Positions 53,649 through 64,000 of a stretch of DNA of 64,000 nt are shown here, piece after piece. The position numbers and the translations under genes are program-made. The first letter of the stretch is position 1; every line of letters begins with the position of its first letter. Origin of the DNA: Megaleporinus macrocephalus (lineage: Eukaryota > Chordata > Actinopteri > Characiformes > Anostomidae); the NCBI GenBank assembly GCA_021613375.1, contig CM038709.1, positions 41,254,656 through 41,318,655 on the forward strand, written 5' to 3'. The notes beneath the pieces are model-generated. The model made no database searches. It was not told the DNA's origin and was given only the letters and a program-made list of their open reading frames with translations.

Positions 53649-54516
53649 GGCTACCAAACCTGTTTTTTTTCGATGGCTGTAAAACCGTTCATCCACTGTA
53701 CAGTCAAGTACCATTATATAACGTTACGGACAATGACACGTAATGGCAAGTACTGCAGCTAATGTTAGCTATTTTGTGGGTTAGCAAACTGGACAAAACA
53801 AAACCTTTGGTCACTCGTGCCAATGCCAAACGTCGGTTTCAATGGTGCAAGGAGCGCAAATCTTGGGCTGTGGACAATGTGAAACATGTATTGTTCTCTG
53901 ATGAGTCCACCTTTACTGTTTTCCCCACATCCGGGAGAGTAACGGTGTGGAGAAGCCCCAAAGAAGCGTACCACCCAGACTGTTGCATGCCCAGAGTGAA
54001 GCATGGGGGTGGATCAGTGACGGTTTGGGCTGCCATGTCATGGCATTCCCTTGTCCCAATACTTGTGTTAGATGGGCGCGTCACTGCCAAGGACTACCGA
54101 ACCATTCTGGAGGACCATGTGCATCCAATGGTTCAAACATTGTATCCTGAAGGCGGTGCTGTGTATCAGGATGACAATGCACCAATACACACAGCAAGAC
54201 TGGAGAAAGACTGGTTTGATGAACATGAAAGTGAAGTTGAACATCTCCCATGGCCTGCAATATTATTGAGCCACTTTGGGGTGTTTTGGAGGAGCAAGTC
54301 AGGAAACGTTTTCCTCCACCAGCAACACGTAGTGACCTGACCACTATCCTGCAAGAAGAATGGCTTAAAATCCCTCTAACTACTGTGCAGGACTTGTATA
54401 CGTCATTCCCAAGACCAACTGACGCTGTATTGGCCGCAAAAGGAGGCCCTACACCATACTAATAAATTATTGTGGTCTAAAACCAGGTGTTTCAGTTTCA
54501 TTGTCCAACCCCTGTA
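53649..54516 (+). mobile_element. 5'-truncated Tc1-like transposon
   Basis: It contains the transposase remnant and an intact 3' end: ACCATACTAATAAATTATTG, GTGGTCTAAAACCAGGTGTT, TCAGTTTCATTGTCCAACCC, CTG, then TA at 54515-54516. Read inward, the end is CAGGGGTTGGACAATGAAAC, a terminal repeat typical of fish Tc1-like elements, next to the TA target. The left terminal repeat and the DNA-binding domain are absent. Homology starts close to 53790; 53649-53790 is of unknown origin. Confidence 0.88.
53795..54462 (+). pseudogene. Tc1-like transposase, catalytic part, one frameshift
   Basis: The frame reads KPLVTRANAKRRFQWCKERK, then VLFSDESTFTVF (first D, 53900-53902), VKHGGGSVTVWAAMSW, LDGRVTAKDYRTILEDHV, YQDDNAPIHTARL (second D, 54173-54175) and VEHLPWPA. 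At about 54258 some 16 bases are missing where SPDL-type text is expected. The next frame then gives NIIEPLWGVLEEQVRKRF (E at 54268-54270) and ends EEWLKIPLTTVQDLYTS, VLAAKGGPTPY, stop. Apart from this deletion and the missing N-terminal third, the catalytic domain is clean, with all three acidic residues present. The enzyme class moves its transposon into TA sites. This copy is dead but young-looking compared with the other relics. Confidence 0.93.
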
Positions 54517-55899
54517 TATATACTAGATTGCCAAGAAAAGATAATAAGTTTCTCTTGATGGACAAACATGATGATTAGTATATTTCAAAAAGATGTTGAA
54601 CCGAGAAGTAGAGACATTTACTTCACAGGAGGCCTAGAAGGCCTTGAGGGTTCCCCACTGCTGATATGTCTTATATGCGTTCATGCTCTCAGTCTCTAAG
54701 TGTTTTCCAAAGCTGGGCAGGCCGACGCTGACCTCACCAAAGTAAGCTACTGCAGCACACCTGCAAGGCCAGGATCAAAGGAATTCCTCTCCAATCAAAC
54801 CAGCGGCGAGCACGCTTTTCACTCCGAGCTGCCGTAACTAGTGGAAAGCTGGAGGAAACATTGTTTTGATTCTTTGTCTCGTGGTTGACGGCGGCTCTCC
54901 TGTCCTTCCGCTCAGCTCCGTAATGGCTTTCAGGGCCAAGGAGGTCCTGGTTCTTCCATGTAGCGGCGCCTCATGCGGCAAGAAACATTTACTGTTTATC
55001 ATTTATTCATCGCTCACCTTTAGCCCGAGCGCATTCTCTTTCTTGTTTAGCATTCTGCTAATGGAACGCAAAGCTGCCCATTGACTTTGTTTTGCAGAGG
55101 GAGAGAGAGAGAGAGCTGTGGTTAGAGAAAAAGAGAGAGATGTGGGAGTGATTGGATTGAATGCAGTCTTCTGATTCGCTCCAATTAGCTCCTCTGCGTC
55201 CTCCTTTAAATTTGGAATTTGGGAGTTAAAAAGATAAATAAAAAAGGAAAAGACAAGCCAAGACCGTTAATTAAAAGTTATGCACGTAAGCAATGGGGCA
55301 TGCACTAGACCCGTTTCATGTGCGGGGTCCGTTACAATCCAAACTGCAACAGGAAGGTCAATTAACAGCGTTCGGCAGAAGAAAAGAGCACGTTTCTGTG
55401 ATAAATCGTCATTAAAACCTCAGCCGACTTCAGAAGTTTGTCAAGTTCGCCCTCGTCGCCCTTTCAGATGTTACTGTTGAGATAATGCAGCCGTAATTAA
55501 CTTCGTCCCTGGAGGGGAAAAAAGAAATGATTCAGGGGAAAATCAGCAATTAGAAGTCTTTGGTCAAAATCAAGCCCGGATGAAGCGATGGCTGTATTGG
55601 GATTGCTGTTATCGTGCTTGTTCTTCTTGCCACGAGGTGTCAGTTATCTCCAGTAACTGTGAGAATTAAGTGATGAGCTCATGTGAGCTGTTTGTGCTGT
55701 AATCCTAGTCACGATGACTGACCAGGGAATACTGAGGAGCGTGGAGTGTTTTCAGAATGTGTAGAGGACTCTGTCTGCTGTGTCTTATATTAAATAAGTG
55801 GCAGTATATTAATAATATAACATTCTGCAGTTTTATTAGATACCACAGTGTGTTTCTGGAGGAATTAACATAGGATAGCATTTCACTGGCATCGACTGA
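54517..55899. other. Single-copy block, possible regulatory sequence
   Basis: 54640-55680 is single-copy and of balanced composition, with a short GA run (55100-55140). It includes TGATTGGATTGAATGC, GCTCCAATTAGCTCC, GCAGCCGTAATTAAC and GACCGTTAATTAAAAG. Open frames are short and without family. Confidence 0.35.
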
Positions 55900-55923
55900 T
55901 ATGTATATGTACATGTATATATT

Positions 55924-55972
<49 letters not shown>

Positions 55973-56008
55973 GTATGTGTATGTATATGTATATGTGTAT
56001 GTATATAC
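55900..56008. repeat. Microsatellite (TATATG)n
   Basis: About 16 units of TATATG or TATGTG variants. The minus-strand open frame rich in His-Ile is a product of this repeat. Confidence 0.95.
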
Positions 56009-56220
56009 ATTGGGTTAAAATTCCATGTTGAACAGACCATTTAAATGTAAAATTATTTGGAGTAGCAGCTTAGTAACTTAATGTGAATAATAACTTATAC
56101 ATTTATTAGAGCTTATTATATAATAACTTCATAAAATCAGAAAACTTCTATGATTTAATACTGAAAAATGCATGGAGAATTAAAAATGTATGATGACTTA
56201 TTATATTAATATATTATTAT

Positions 56221-56231
56221 ATATTATATAT

Positions 56232-56286
<55 letters not shown>
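56221..56286. repeat. Microsatellite (TA)n
   Basis: ATTATATATTATTATA followed by about 25 uninterrupted TA units. Confidence 0.96.
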
Positions 56287-56287
<1 letters not shown>

Positions 56288-56363
56288 TTTAAAGTGGAGA
56301 ACTTCTGTTACTATTTTGATGTTTGTTTTTCAGTATGTAGTGGTTTGGCAGTGACTCCTTCAG

Positions 56364-56365
<2 letters not shown>

Positions 56366-56440
<75 letters not shown>
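56366..56440. repeat. Microsatellite (TA)n
   Basis: About 37 TA units, followed by GTGTATAACAC. A shorter run lies at 56478-56497. Confidence 0.97.
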
Positions 56441-56443
<3 letters not shown>

Positions 56444-56514
56444 TATAACACAAATGTATTTATTAGTTAAATTTACTGTATATATATATATATATACTTT
56501 GCTTCTTTTTGTCT

Positions 56515-56755
56515 GTACGTGCCCTTAGTTACTCTGACCTGTCATGTTCCATGTGCTTCTGTTTGTTTTGGTTGCTTGCCCTTCCTTGTCTCTACCTTCT
56601 TTTTACACCCCTCACCTGCTCCTAGTTTGTGTCCCAGGTGTTCCCTGTTTGCTGTATGCTCTTATACCTGTTTTTTGCTCCACGTGTTTGTCTGGAGTTG
56701 TGGTTGTAATGGTTAGTTTGTGATTCTATTAGTTTGTATTTCTGTTTTGTTAAAC
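56515..56755 (+). repeat. Fragment related to the solo LTR family
   Basis: TGTCATGTTCCATGTGCTTC, TGTTTGTTTTGGTTGCTTGC, CCTTGTCTCTACC, CACCTGCTCCTAGTTTGTG, CAGGTGTTCCCTGTTTG, and TTAGTTTGTATTTCTGTTTT parallel the LTRs at 38.3 and 42.3 kb. The 3' end is missing and no target duplication was found. Confidence 0.5.
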
Positions 56756-58330
56756 AATGGGCTGCAATCAAAGACATTTGCATTAGCTATACACCTCTGT
56801 AATGATGATCTGAATATAATTACTACACATATACACGTACAATACAACATCCAGCTTCCAAACTCCAGCCTCCTCTGCCTTCCTTCTGCATTCCTCAGTT
56901 AGCTGGGAAAAAAGCCTTTGGGTTAACCCCCCAAAACAGTCATTGTTCAGATCATCAGAAGAGGGATTTGATAGACTTTAGACGGGAAAATCTCATCTTT
57001 AGACAAACGTGTCTAAAGATGAGATTTTTGACTGTAACCTGCTTAACTTAATCCCCAGAGGAACATTCAGAGTACAGAAAGCCTGATTCCTTGTGCTCTG
57101 CCACTTCACTCGGACCAATGGAAGATAAAAAAATAGCCGTAATTGCGTTAGATGACTCAATCGGAGTGCGGATCTGAGCGCCGCTCTCTCTCCATCTCGT
57201 TCCCCCAAAACAGGCCTGTTGGCATTGATGGAATAAATTTAGTACCAGGAAAAAACTTCAGCGCTGTGTGTTATCGGTAGAAGCGAGAGAGAGAGAGTGA
57301 GTGAGTGAACTTCCTCTCAGAAGGAAACATTGAGAGTGTAATTTGTTTGGTGTTGGAAAGTAGATGCTGGATATTGCTCTGTTATTGGATTGCAGCTACA
57401 GAGCAGCTTCATTTTTTAAGTTCTTACTTCCGCACTCCGTCTTTCCTCGCAAGCGCTTGCTTAAAGGAACCCTCAGTCTTGACACTGTGGCTGAAGGCCG
57501 TCGTGTGGTAGAGCTGTGGAGGTGGTGGTGAGGTCGGAGTGGGTTTTGGAAAAGCGATCCGCTGCCTTTTCTTTGTGTCATGGAGAGGAACCTACTGAAC
57601 ACGCTAGGCAGAAATGGGGCACTTCAAAAGAGGGGCGAGCGAAGGCTGTATGTTTGTTCAGGCCTACAGGCCCACCGCCAACAGGGTCACTGGAGAAAAC
57701 CTAGGCCAGCCCAGAGCAGAGATAACGCTTTATCTGTCCACGTTTAGCCGCGAGAGGAAATGTCTGAATGTAGGCATCATGTACATGGTCTATTCCACAG
57801 GTGCTGAGTTGTTCTAACCATGACACACAGCATCGTTTATACAAAGCCCCTCTGTTCTGTTTCACCCCCATGCTATTTTCGTCCGAGGGAAAATTTCCCA
57901 GATCAGCAAACACATGTTTCAGCACTGCAGTGCTAAACACTGGCTTGCGACTACAAACTCATACAGTTGCTAGATCCTGCTGGTGCAGGTTTATGCAGGT
58001 CTCCTCCATTTAAATGAGATATATAAGCTATTTAAGTGCTAACAGTCTTTTTGTGTTCTGCCAGTTGCTGCCAGAATTACGTTGATCCAACCCAATTTTG
58101 TGGATTTGGTGAGGTATTGTTTATAGAAAACATATACTTAATAAATTAATAAAATGTGAGCATATATTTTAAAGTTGATTGCATAAAGAAGCAATATCCA
58201 TTTTTAAATAGCAATAGTAAGCTAGTAAGCTAATTGGTTCATAACCTTCAAAGCAGCAGCAAAATAACAGTTTAAGTCATAATAATGTTTGTAACTGATA
58301 TAACAATGGTATATGATAGACTTAGGATAG
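56756..58330. other. No gene seen; single-copy block
   Basis: 56940-57960 is single-copy. An almost perfect inverted repeat at about 56983-57028 joins GGGAAAATCTCATCTTTAGA with CGTGTCTAAAGATGAGATTT. Open frames at 57305-57511, 57516-57817 and on the minus strand have no recognisable domain, and their overlaps on both strands argue against a gene. Confidence 0.35.
56988..57028. repeat. Perfect short inverted repeat (hairpin)
   Basis: AATCTCATCTTTAGACA at about 56989-57005 is the reverse complement of TGTCTAAAGATGAGATT at about 57010-57026, with a 4-nt loop (AACG). The 17-bp stem is followed by a T-run. It could look like a terminator, but in a vertebrate this has no such meaning. Confidence 0.85.
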
Positions 58331-59290
58331 ACTAAATAACTACCTAACTACTACCTAAATAATTACATAACTAACTAACTAAATAAATAACAAACTAAAT
58401 AAATAAATAACAAACTAACTGACTAACTACATAATTATATAACTGACTAACTAAACAACAAACTATCTAACTAAATAAATAATAACTAAATAAATAAATA
58501 AATAAATAAACAAACTGACTAACCAACTAATCAGCTAACTAACTAACAACTAACTAATTACTAACTAACGTAACTAAATCACTAACTGATTAACTAATTA
58601 AATAATTAACTAATGAACTAAACAACAAACTAACTAAATCAATAAACCTTTATTTTCACTTGGAGGTACATTGAGGGAGTTAATTCTTAAACAAAATAGG
58701 ATTAAAAACGAATTAAAATTAATTTTAATGAGTACTTAAAATGTAAAAGAACAATAAGAACAGAGACAGAATTAAGTAAGATAAATCGTACAAATGAAAA
58801 AGAAATACTGAATAAGAAACTAAAATTAGGAATAAGACGAAGGTAAAAATAATATAATAAAAGTAGATATAAATATAGTAGTAAAACATAAAATAGTAAA
58901 AATAAATAATAATAATAAAATAATATAATAATAATAATAATAATAGAGTAATAAAAAAATCAATGACGGAATGGTAAAATTAAATAAAAATAAAAATAAA
59001 AATACTGAATATCAAAATCATAAAACTGTTAACTAAAATTAAATAAAACATTGGCAGGTTAACCAAGAACTAACTAACTAACAACTAACTAAATAACTAA
59101 CTAAATAGCATACTAACTGACTAAACAACTAAATAATTAACAACTAACTAAGAACTATAATTAAATAACAACTAACTAACTAACTAAAAAACTAACTAAA
59201 CAAAACTGACTAAACAACTAACAAAATAATTACCTAATTAACTGACTAATAACTAAAATATATAAATAACTTACCAAATAAATATCTAAT
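58331..59290. repeat. Degenerate AACT/AAAT tract with an A-rich LINE-like core
   Basis: 58331-58640 and 59060-59290 are irregular AACTAACT and AAATAAAT wording. The core 58641-59060 is A-rich. On the minus strand it ends CACTTTAATTTTA-like text, then GTGAAAATAAAGGTTTATTG, resembling the ATAAAGGTTGATTG tail at 15.3 kb. If so, the AACT tract at 58331-58640 would be the expanded tail. Confidence 0.6.
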
Positions 59291-59293
59291 AAA

Positions 59294-59480
59294 TGGAGGA
59301 CAGGGTGGGGTTTGGGAGGGTGGTTGGAATTTGGGAGGGTGGTGTTTGGGAGGGAGGGGTGGGGTTTAGGAGGGAGGGAGGGGAGGGGTTTGTGAGGGTG
59401 GTGTTTGGGATGGTGGGCGGTGTTTGGAGGGTGGGGTGGAGTTTGGGGGGGTGAGGTTAATAGTTTGGGGTGGGTGGTCG
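59294..59480. repeat. G-rich minisatellite, G-quadruplex prone
   Basis: Irregular units of about 20-30 bp contain GGGTGGGGTTTGGGAGGG (59303-59320) and GGGAGGGAGGGGTGGGG. Several perfect four-tract G3+ motifs follow one another on the plus strand. Confidence 0.93.
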
Positions 59481-59987
59481 ATAGATGAAATGATGAAATG
59501 TGATGCTACAGGTTCACTTCATTGGTGATGCAATCAAAGCTCATAAAATGAGTGGTAGATAGATCTGGTGGAGGACTGCAGGACTCTTCATGTTTTAATT
59601 CTTTATTGGCGAGTTGGACCTAAACTGAGCAGCGAACTAGCAAATTCAAAAAACTGTAACATCAGAGCCTTCGTTCCCCAAATCACAATCTCTCAGGACC
59701 CACTCCTGCAGGATGCACTGGTTTTCATTGCACACTAAATTACAAAGCTGTTATTGCCCTGGTTTAATTGACGACAGCGTTTTGGCAGCATTGAAACGCT
59801 CACAGATGGAATAGATGACAGGATCTTATGTTTCTGCTGTTTCCATTGGTGCAGTTCGATTTTTTTGGGTGGTCCGCAGCTCCGCTTAAGAGATTGACTG
59901 ATAATGCTTAATGCTTGTAATGCAAGCGTGGGGATACTGAATCTGCCTTTTGGACAACAGGAGCCATTCAGTCTGGCACTCTCTCGT

Positions 59988-59990
<3 letters not shown>
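59481..59990. other. No gene seen
   Basis: Single-copy DNA with no recognised feature. Confidence 0.4.
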
Positions 59991-60040
<50 letters not shown>

Positions 60041-60050
60041 CGCACACATA
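59991..60050. repeat. Microsatellite (CT)n then (CA)n
   Basis: About 21 CT units lead into CACACACACGCACACA. Confidence 0.97.
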
Positions 60051-60206
60051 AACAGTCACACAGAGGTAGTGTGGGGTTGTTTGGCTGGAGGAAGGAACAG
60101 GTTGTGAATGTCAGGAAGGGTCTGTGTGTTCGTGCAGCTTCACTACTCCACTCTCCCACCATGAGAACGCTTCATCAAAACAATACAGTGTTCAGCTAGA
60201 CCCACC

Positions 60207-61490
<1,284 letters not shown>

Positions 61491-62170
61491 TCCCAGTTCA
61501 ATTGTATGATTCAAGAGCTCCCCCTAGGCCAAGATGAAAGTGAGCCAATAACACACTCACACACACACACACATATGCGTGCACACATGCAGGCTCTACA
61601 GAGGAGATGGCGACGTGTCTGTGTGTGTGTGTGTGAGGGGCTGGATGTGGTGAGGGGGGTGCAATGTCTCTACTCTCTTCACTTCCTCCAAAGTTTACAA
61701 CCTTTCCAGAAATCATTACATCTGATAGTCCTGCGGTCCTGCGGGGAATAATTAGCCTGATGAACTTCATATTAATATGTCGAGTAGAGACGCCATCGCT
61801 TAAAAACAACAGCTCGACCCAAAAGCAGAATAACAGACCCAGAATAGATCCGCACGCTCGCTCAGAATGCTAAATATGATAACACAGTTAGAGCTGTCAA
61901 GATAACCTGATTAAACTGGATTAAAAACCTCAATTAAAACAAATCTTTTCCATGACTCTGCAATTCAGGGTTGGCAATTTGCATATGATTTTTAAACATA
62001 TTTCTTATGGCTATCCATGGCAGCAGGACACAGAGTCTAATCGACACATTCATTTATGTGCATTTTTCTCCAAACATTGATATTTATGTACTTTATTTCT
62101 TTATTTTAAGATTTATTTGATGTTTTTGTTTTCTAATTAAAGAAATACTCTGCTTAAAGTAAACATTTTA
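61491..62170. other. Single-copy block, candidate regulatory element
   Basis: After short (CA)n and (GT)n runs (61553-61573, 61619-61635), 61660-61995 is single-copy with GGGAATAATTAGCCTGATG, TTCATATTAATATG, GATTAAACTGGATTAAAAAC and the octamer-like AATTTGCATATGATT (about 61976-61990). Homeodomain and POU cores cluster here. Confidence 0.35.
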
Positions 62171-62422
62171 CCTAAAACTGTGTCTGTGTCTAATTAACTA
62201 CCTAACTAAAAAACAAACAACTAGCTAATTGGTATTAAATAACAAAAAAATAAATGCATGATTCACTACATAACTAATTAAACAACTAACTAAATAACTA
62301 AGTAACAACTAAGTAACTAACCAATTAAATAACTAATAACGAACTAACTAACGAACAGACAAACTAACTAACTAACTAATTAATAAATAAATAAATAAAT
62401 AATAATTAACAAACTAATTAAC

Positions 62423-62457
<35 letters not shown>

Positions 62458-62820
62458 CTACCAAACTAACTAAACAACTAACTAAATAATGGAATAACTA
62501 ATAAATAACTAACAACTAACTAACTAAATAAATAAATAAATAAATAACCAACTAAATAACTAACAACTAACTAACTAACTAACTAAATATCTAATAAGTA
62601 CCTAACTAAAAAACAAACTACTGACTTCTTAACAAAACAACTAACTAGCTAATTAAATAAACCAACAATTAATAACTAACTAAATAAATAAATACATAAT
62701 CAACTATGTAACTAAATAAACAACTAACTCTATGAATAACTAAATAACCAACTAAATAACTAATGAGCTAAATAACAAACTGACTAAACAACTAACTAAG
62801 TAATAAACTAAATACATAAA
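62171..62820. repeat. Degenerate AACT/AAAT tract
   Basis: Irregular CTAACTAAC and AAATAAATAAAT wording over about 650 bp, with pure (AAAT)n runs at 62381-62402 and 62422-62455. It is of the same type as 58331-58640 and 59060-59290. Confidence 0.9.
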
Positions 62821-62874
62821 TATGCTACTTTTAAAGACAGGATGCTCAGCAAAACAGTATCAACAGTGTTGCTA

Positions 62875-63005
62875 CAGTAAGTACTACTCAGTACTGCTCA
62901 GTACTTCATTAAGCTAAATCAAGATTGCTGCTGAAGGAACTGAATACATTAATACAATGTCTGGGGCGTCCAGGAGAAATCTGGAACTACACTTTTCTGA
63001 ATGCA
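62875..63005 (-). repeat. Repeat B/R1 fragment
   Basis: CAGTACTTCATTAAGCTAAA, TCAAGATTGCTGCTGAAGGA, GTCTGGGGCGTCCAGGAGAA and ATCTGGAACTACACTTT are the reverse complement of the right half of the copies at 12.8 and 14.4 kb. Confidence 0.65.
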
Positions 63006-63104
63006 ACATGATCAGATTTTACCTGTAAGGTCTGGGAAAGTCACTCAGTGATGTGGAAGGAACTCCAACTGCAACAGACCTTTATCATTTCATTGCATAG
63101 AATT

Positions 63105-63345
63105 TAGAATTTGACCTTCACATTTAAGCCATTTGTGCAGTGAAACACCCTCATACACACACATACTAGTGAACACACACACTAGGGGCAGTGAGCACAC
63201 CTGCTAAAAGCGAGGGCAGCCCTATCAACAGTGCCTGGGGAGCAGTTTGGGCTTAGGTCTCTTGCTCAAGGGCAAATCAGTCATGTCCTATCAGTTCAGG
63301 GGGTAAAACTGGATCCCTAACTGGCAAGCCAAGACTGCCCACAAT
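63105..63345 (-). repeat. Repeat E, minus-strand copy
   Basis: The reverse complement shows GTGTGTGTTCACTAGTATG, TGTTTCACTGCACAAATGG and CTTAAATGTGAAGGTCAAA. The far part has TTGCTCAAGGGCAAATCAG and GGGGTAAAACTGGATCCC. Confidence 0.65.
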
Positions 63346-63429
63346 CATAATGAACCATGTTATTAAGCAAGTTCATATATTTTATTTTTGAACTGCCGTC
63401 ATGTTTTGCTTCCCTGAAATAAAACAGTA

Positions 63430-64000
63430 TTTATTGTAATATTGTAGCGTCACGCTAAAGCCTGACGTGACCATAGATGAGCAGAAACTCATGAGAAGTG
63501 CAGTTAAGGTTTATTTTTATTGCTCCTTTTAATTTGGCTCCAACCCCCAGTGGACAAGCCGAAAGCAACAGTGGCAAATAAAGACTCCCTAAAATCAAGA
63601 AGAAGAACCTCGAGAGGAACCAGACTCAAACAGAGGAACCCATTCTCATATGGTCCACGCTGGATAGCAAAACGAGTACAAAAGCAATACAAACAGAATA
63701 AGAACAGTCCCATCAGAGTAGCAGTGAGAACCAGCTCAGGGTCTGTGAGGCAGGAGAAGAAACGACCCATGAGTTTGTGAAAGCAGGAGAAGAAAACGTC
63801 TGGGAACAAGTAAAGCAAGCAGGATCTTCAGGAGGACCAGCTCCATGCAGGCGAAGATTTCCACAAGGCTTCCAGCAAGAGCTCCACGGTGGGTAACCTG
63901 GTCCAGAATGCGGGCAAACAGGGACACCTGGTCAGGACCGCACAGAATGGGCAGTTTTTAAGCATTAGAGCGTACAGAATGGGCAGTTGTTACGCATCAG
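63430..64000. repeat. Probable repeat of unknown class running off the window
   Basis: CAGTGGCAAATAAAGACTCC, CTAAAATCAAGAAGAAGAAC, CTCGAGAGGAACCAGACTCA and AACAGAGGAACCCATTCTCA resemble a segment seen repeatedly in fish genomes. The ACAGAATGGGCAGTTKTTA piece is duplicated at the end (63944 and 63974). Open frames occur on both strands (63504-63818 minus, 63520-63780 plus) without a recognisable domain; a coding origin cannot be excluded. Confidence 0.4.

Noticed and set aside
56988..57035. Rho-independent terminator (17-bp stem and T-run)
   Set aside because: The window is vertebrate; bacterial terminators do not apply. It is listed only as a hairpin.
63504..63818. 104-codon open frame with hydrophobic segments
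   Set aside because: It lies in sequence that resembles a dispersed fish repeat and overlaps an equally open frame on the other strand. Not supported as a gene.

Overview
This window looks like intergenic or intronic DNA from a teleost fish. The evidence is the mix of repeats: degraded Tc1/mariner transposases, an L2-type LINE 3' end with a GGGATCAATAAAG tail, short TGTCAYG...CA solo LTRs, a tRNA-like SINE whose body carries the fish-type TTTGGACTGTGGGAGGAAACC stretch, a hAT-like element with 8-bp target duplications, and very long TA, GATA and CT microsatellites. I recognise no host protein-coding exon, no rRNA or intact tRNA gene and no CRISPR array. Every open frame with recognisable protein similarity belongs to a mobile element. 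An ostariophysan fish is plausible, but the sequence does not settle the order.

Layout. 1-9 kb: AT-rich DNA, a dispersed repeat whose inverted partner lies at 43 kb, a decayed Tc1 transposase (minus strand, 4.8-5.5 kb), several MITE-like repeats and a solo LTR with a perfect 5-bp target duplication (8.86-9.30 kb). 9-18 kb: mostly single-copy DNA with an L2-like LINE relic (11.0-12.1 kb), copies of an (AT)n-ending repeat family, one SINE, and a conserved-looking block at 16.4-17.3 kb. 18.6-26.3 kb: a repeat-family cluster in direct orientation flanked by two inverted copies, with a 37-bp minisatellite that begins with a perfect 29-bp hairpin. 26.4-28.9 kb: tandem units derived from a Tc1 transposon. 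29.5-30.7 kb: a SINE whose end has expanded into about 45 copies of a 20-bp unit. 31-34 kb: LINE-tail repeats and a CpG-bearing single-copy block. 34.2-36.9 kb: a 53-bp satellite with a CCAAT box in most units, interleaved with two SINE copies. 37.5-45 kb: a G-depleted degenerate tract, two more solo LTRs (one nested in a repeat whose paralogues preserve the empty site) and a cluster of hAT-like repeats. 45-49 kb: a Tc1 DNA-binding-domain relic, a 949-bp hAT-like element with a LINE fragment nested inside it (both with 8-bp target duplications), a tandem duplication, and a transposase relic interrupted by a SINE. 49-54.5 kb: an ACAGTA-rich MITE, two identical 271-bp segments 2.5 kb apart, and the best preserved Tc1-like transposase (53.8-54.5 kb). 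54.5-64 kb: single-copy DNA, TA microsatellites, degenerate AACT/AAAT tracts, a G-quadruplex-prone minisatellite and a 1.3-kb CT tract.

No genes act together as a pathway here. The organisation worth reading is the layering of insertions, which can be dated against each other, and the repeated conversion of transposon ends into tandem arrays. Single-copy blocks with balanced composition and homeodomain or POU-like motifs are candidate regulatory elements of a neighbouring gene, but conservation cannot be tested from one sequence. Family names given to repeats are by resemblance and were not checked against a repeat library.
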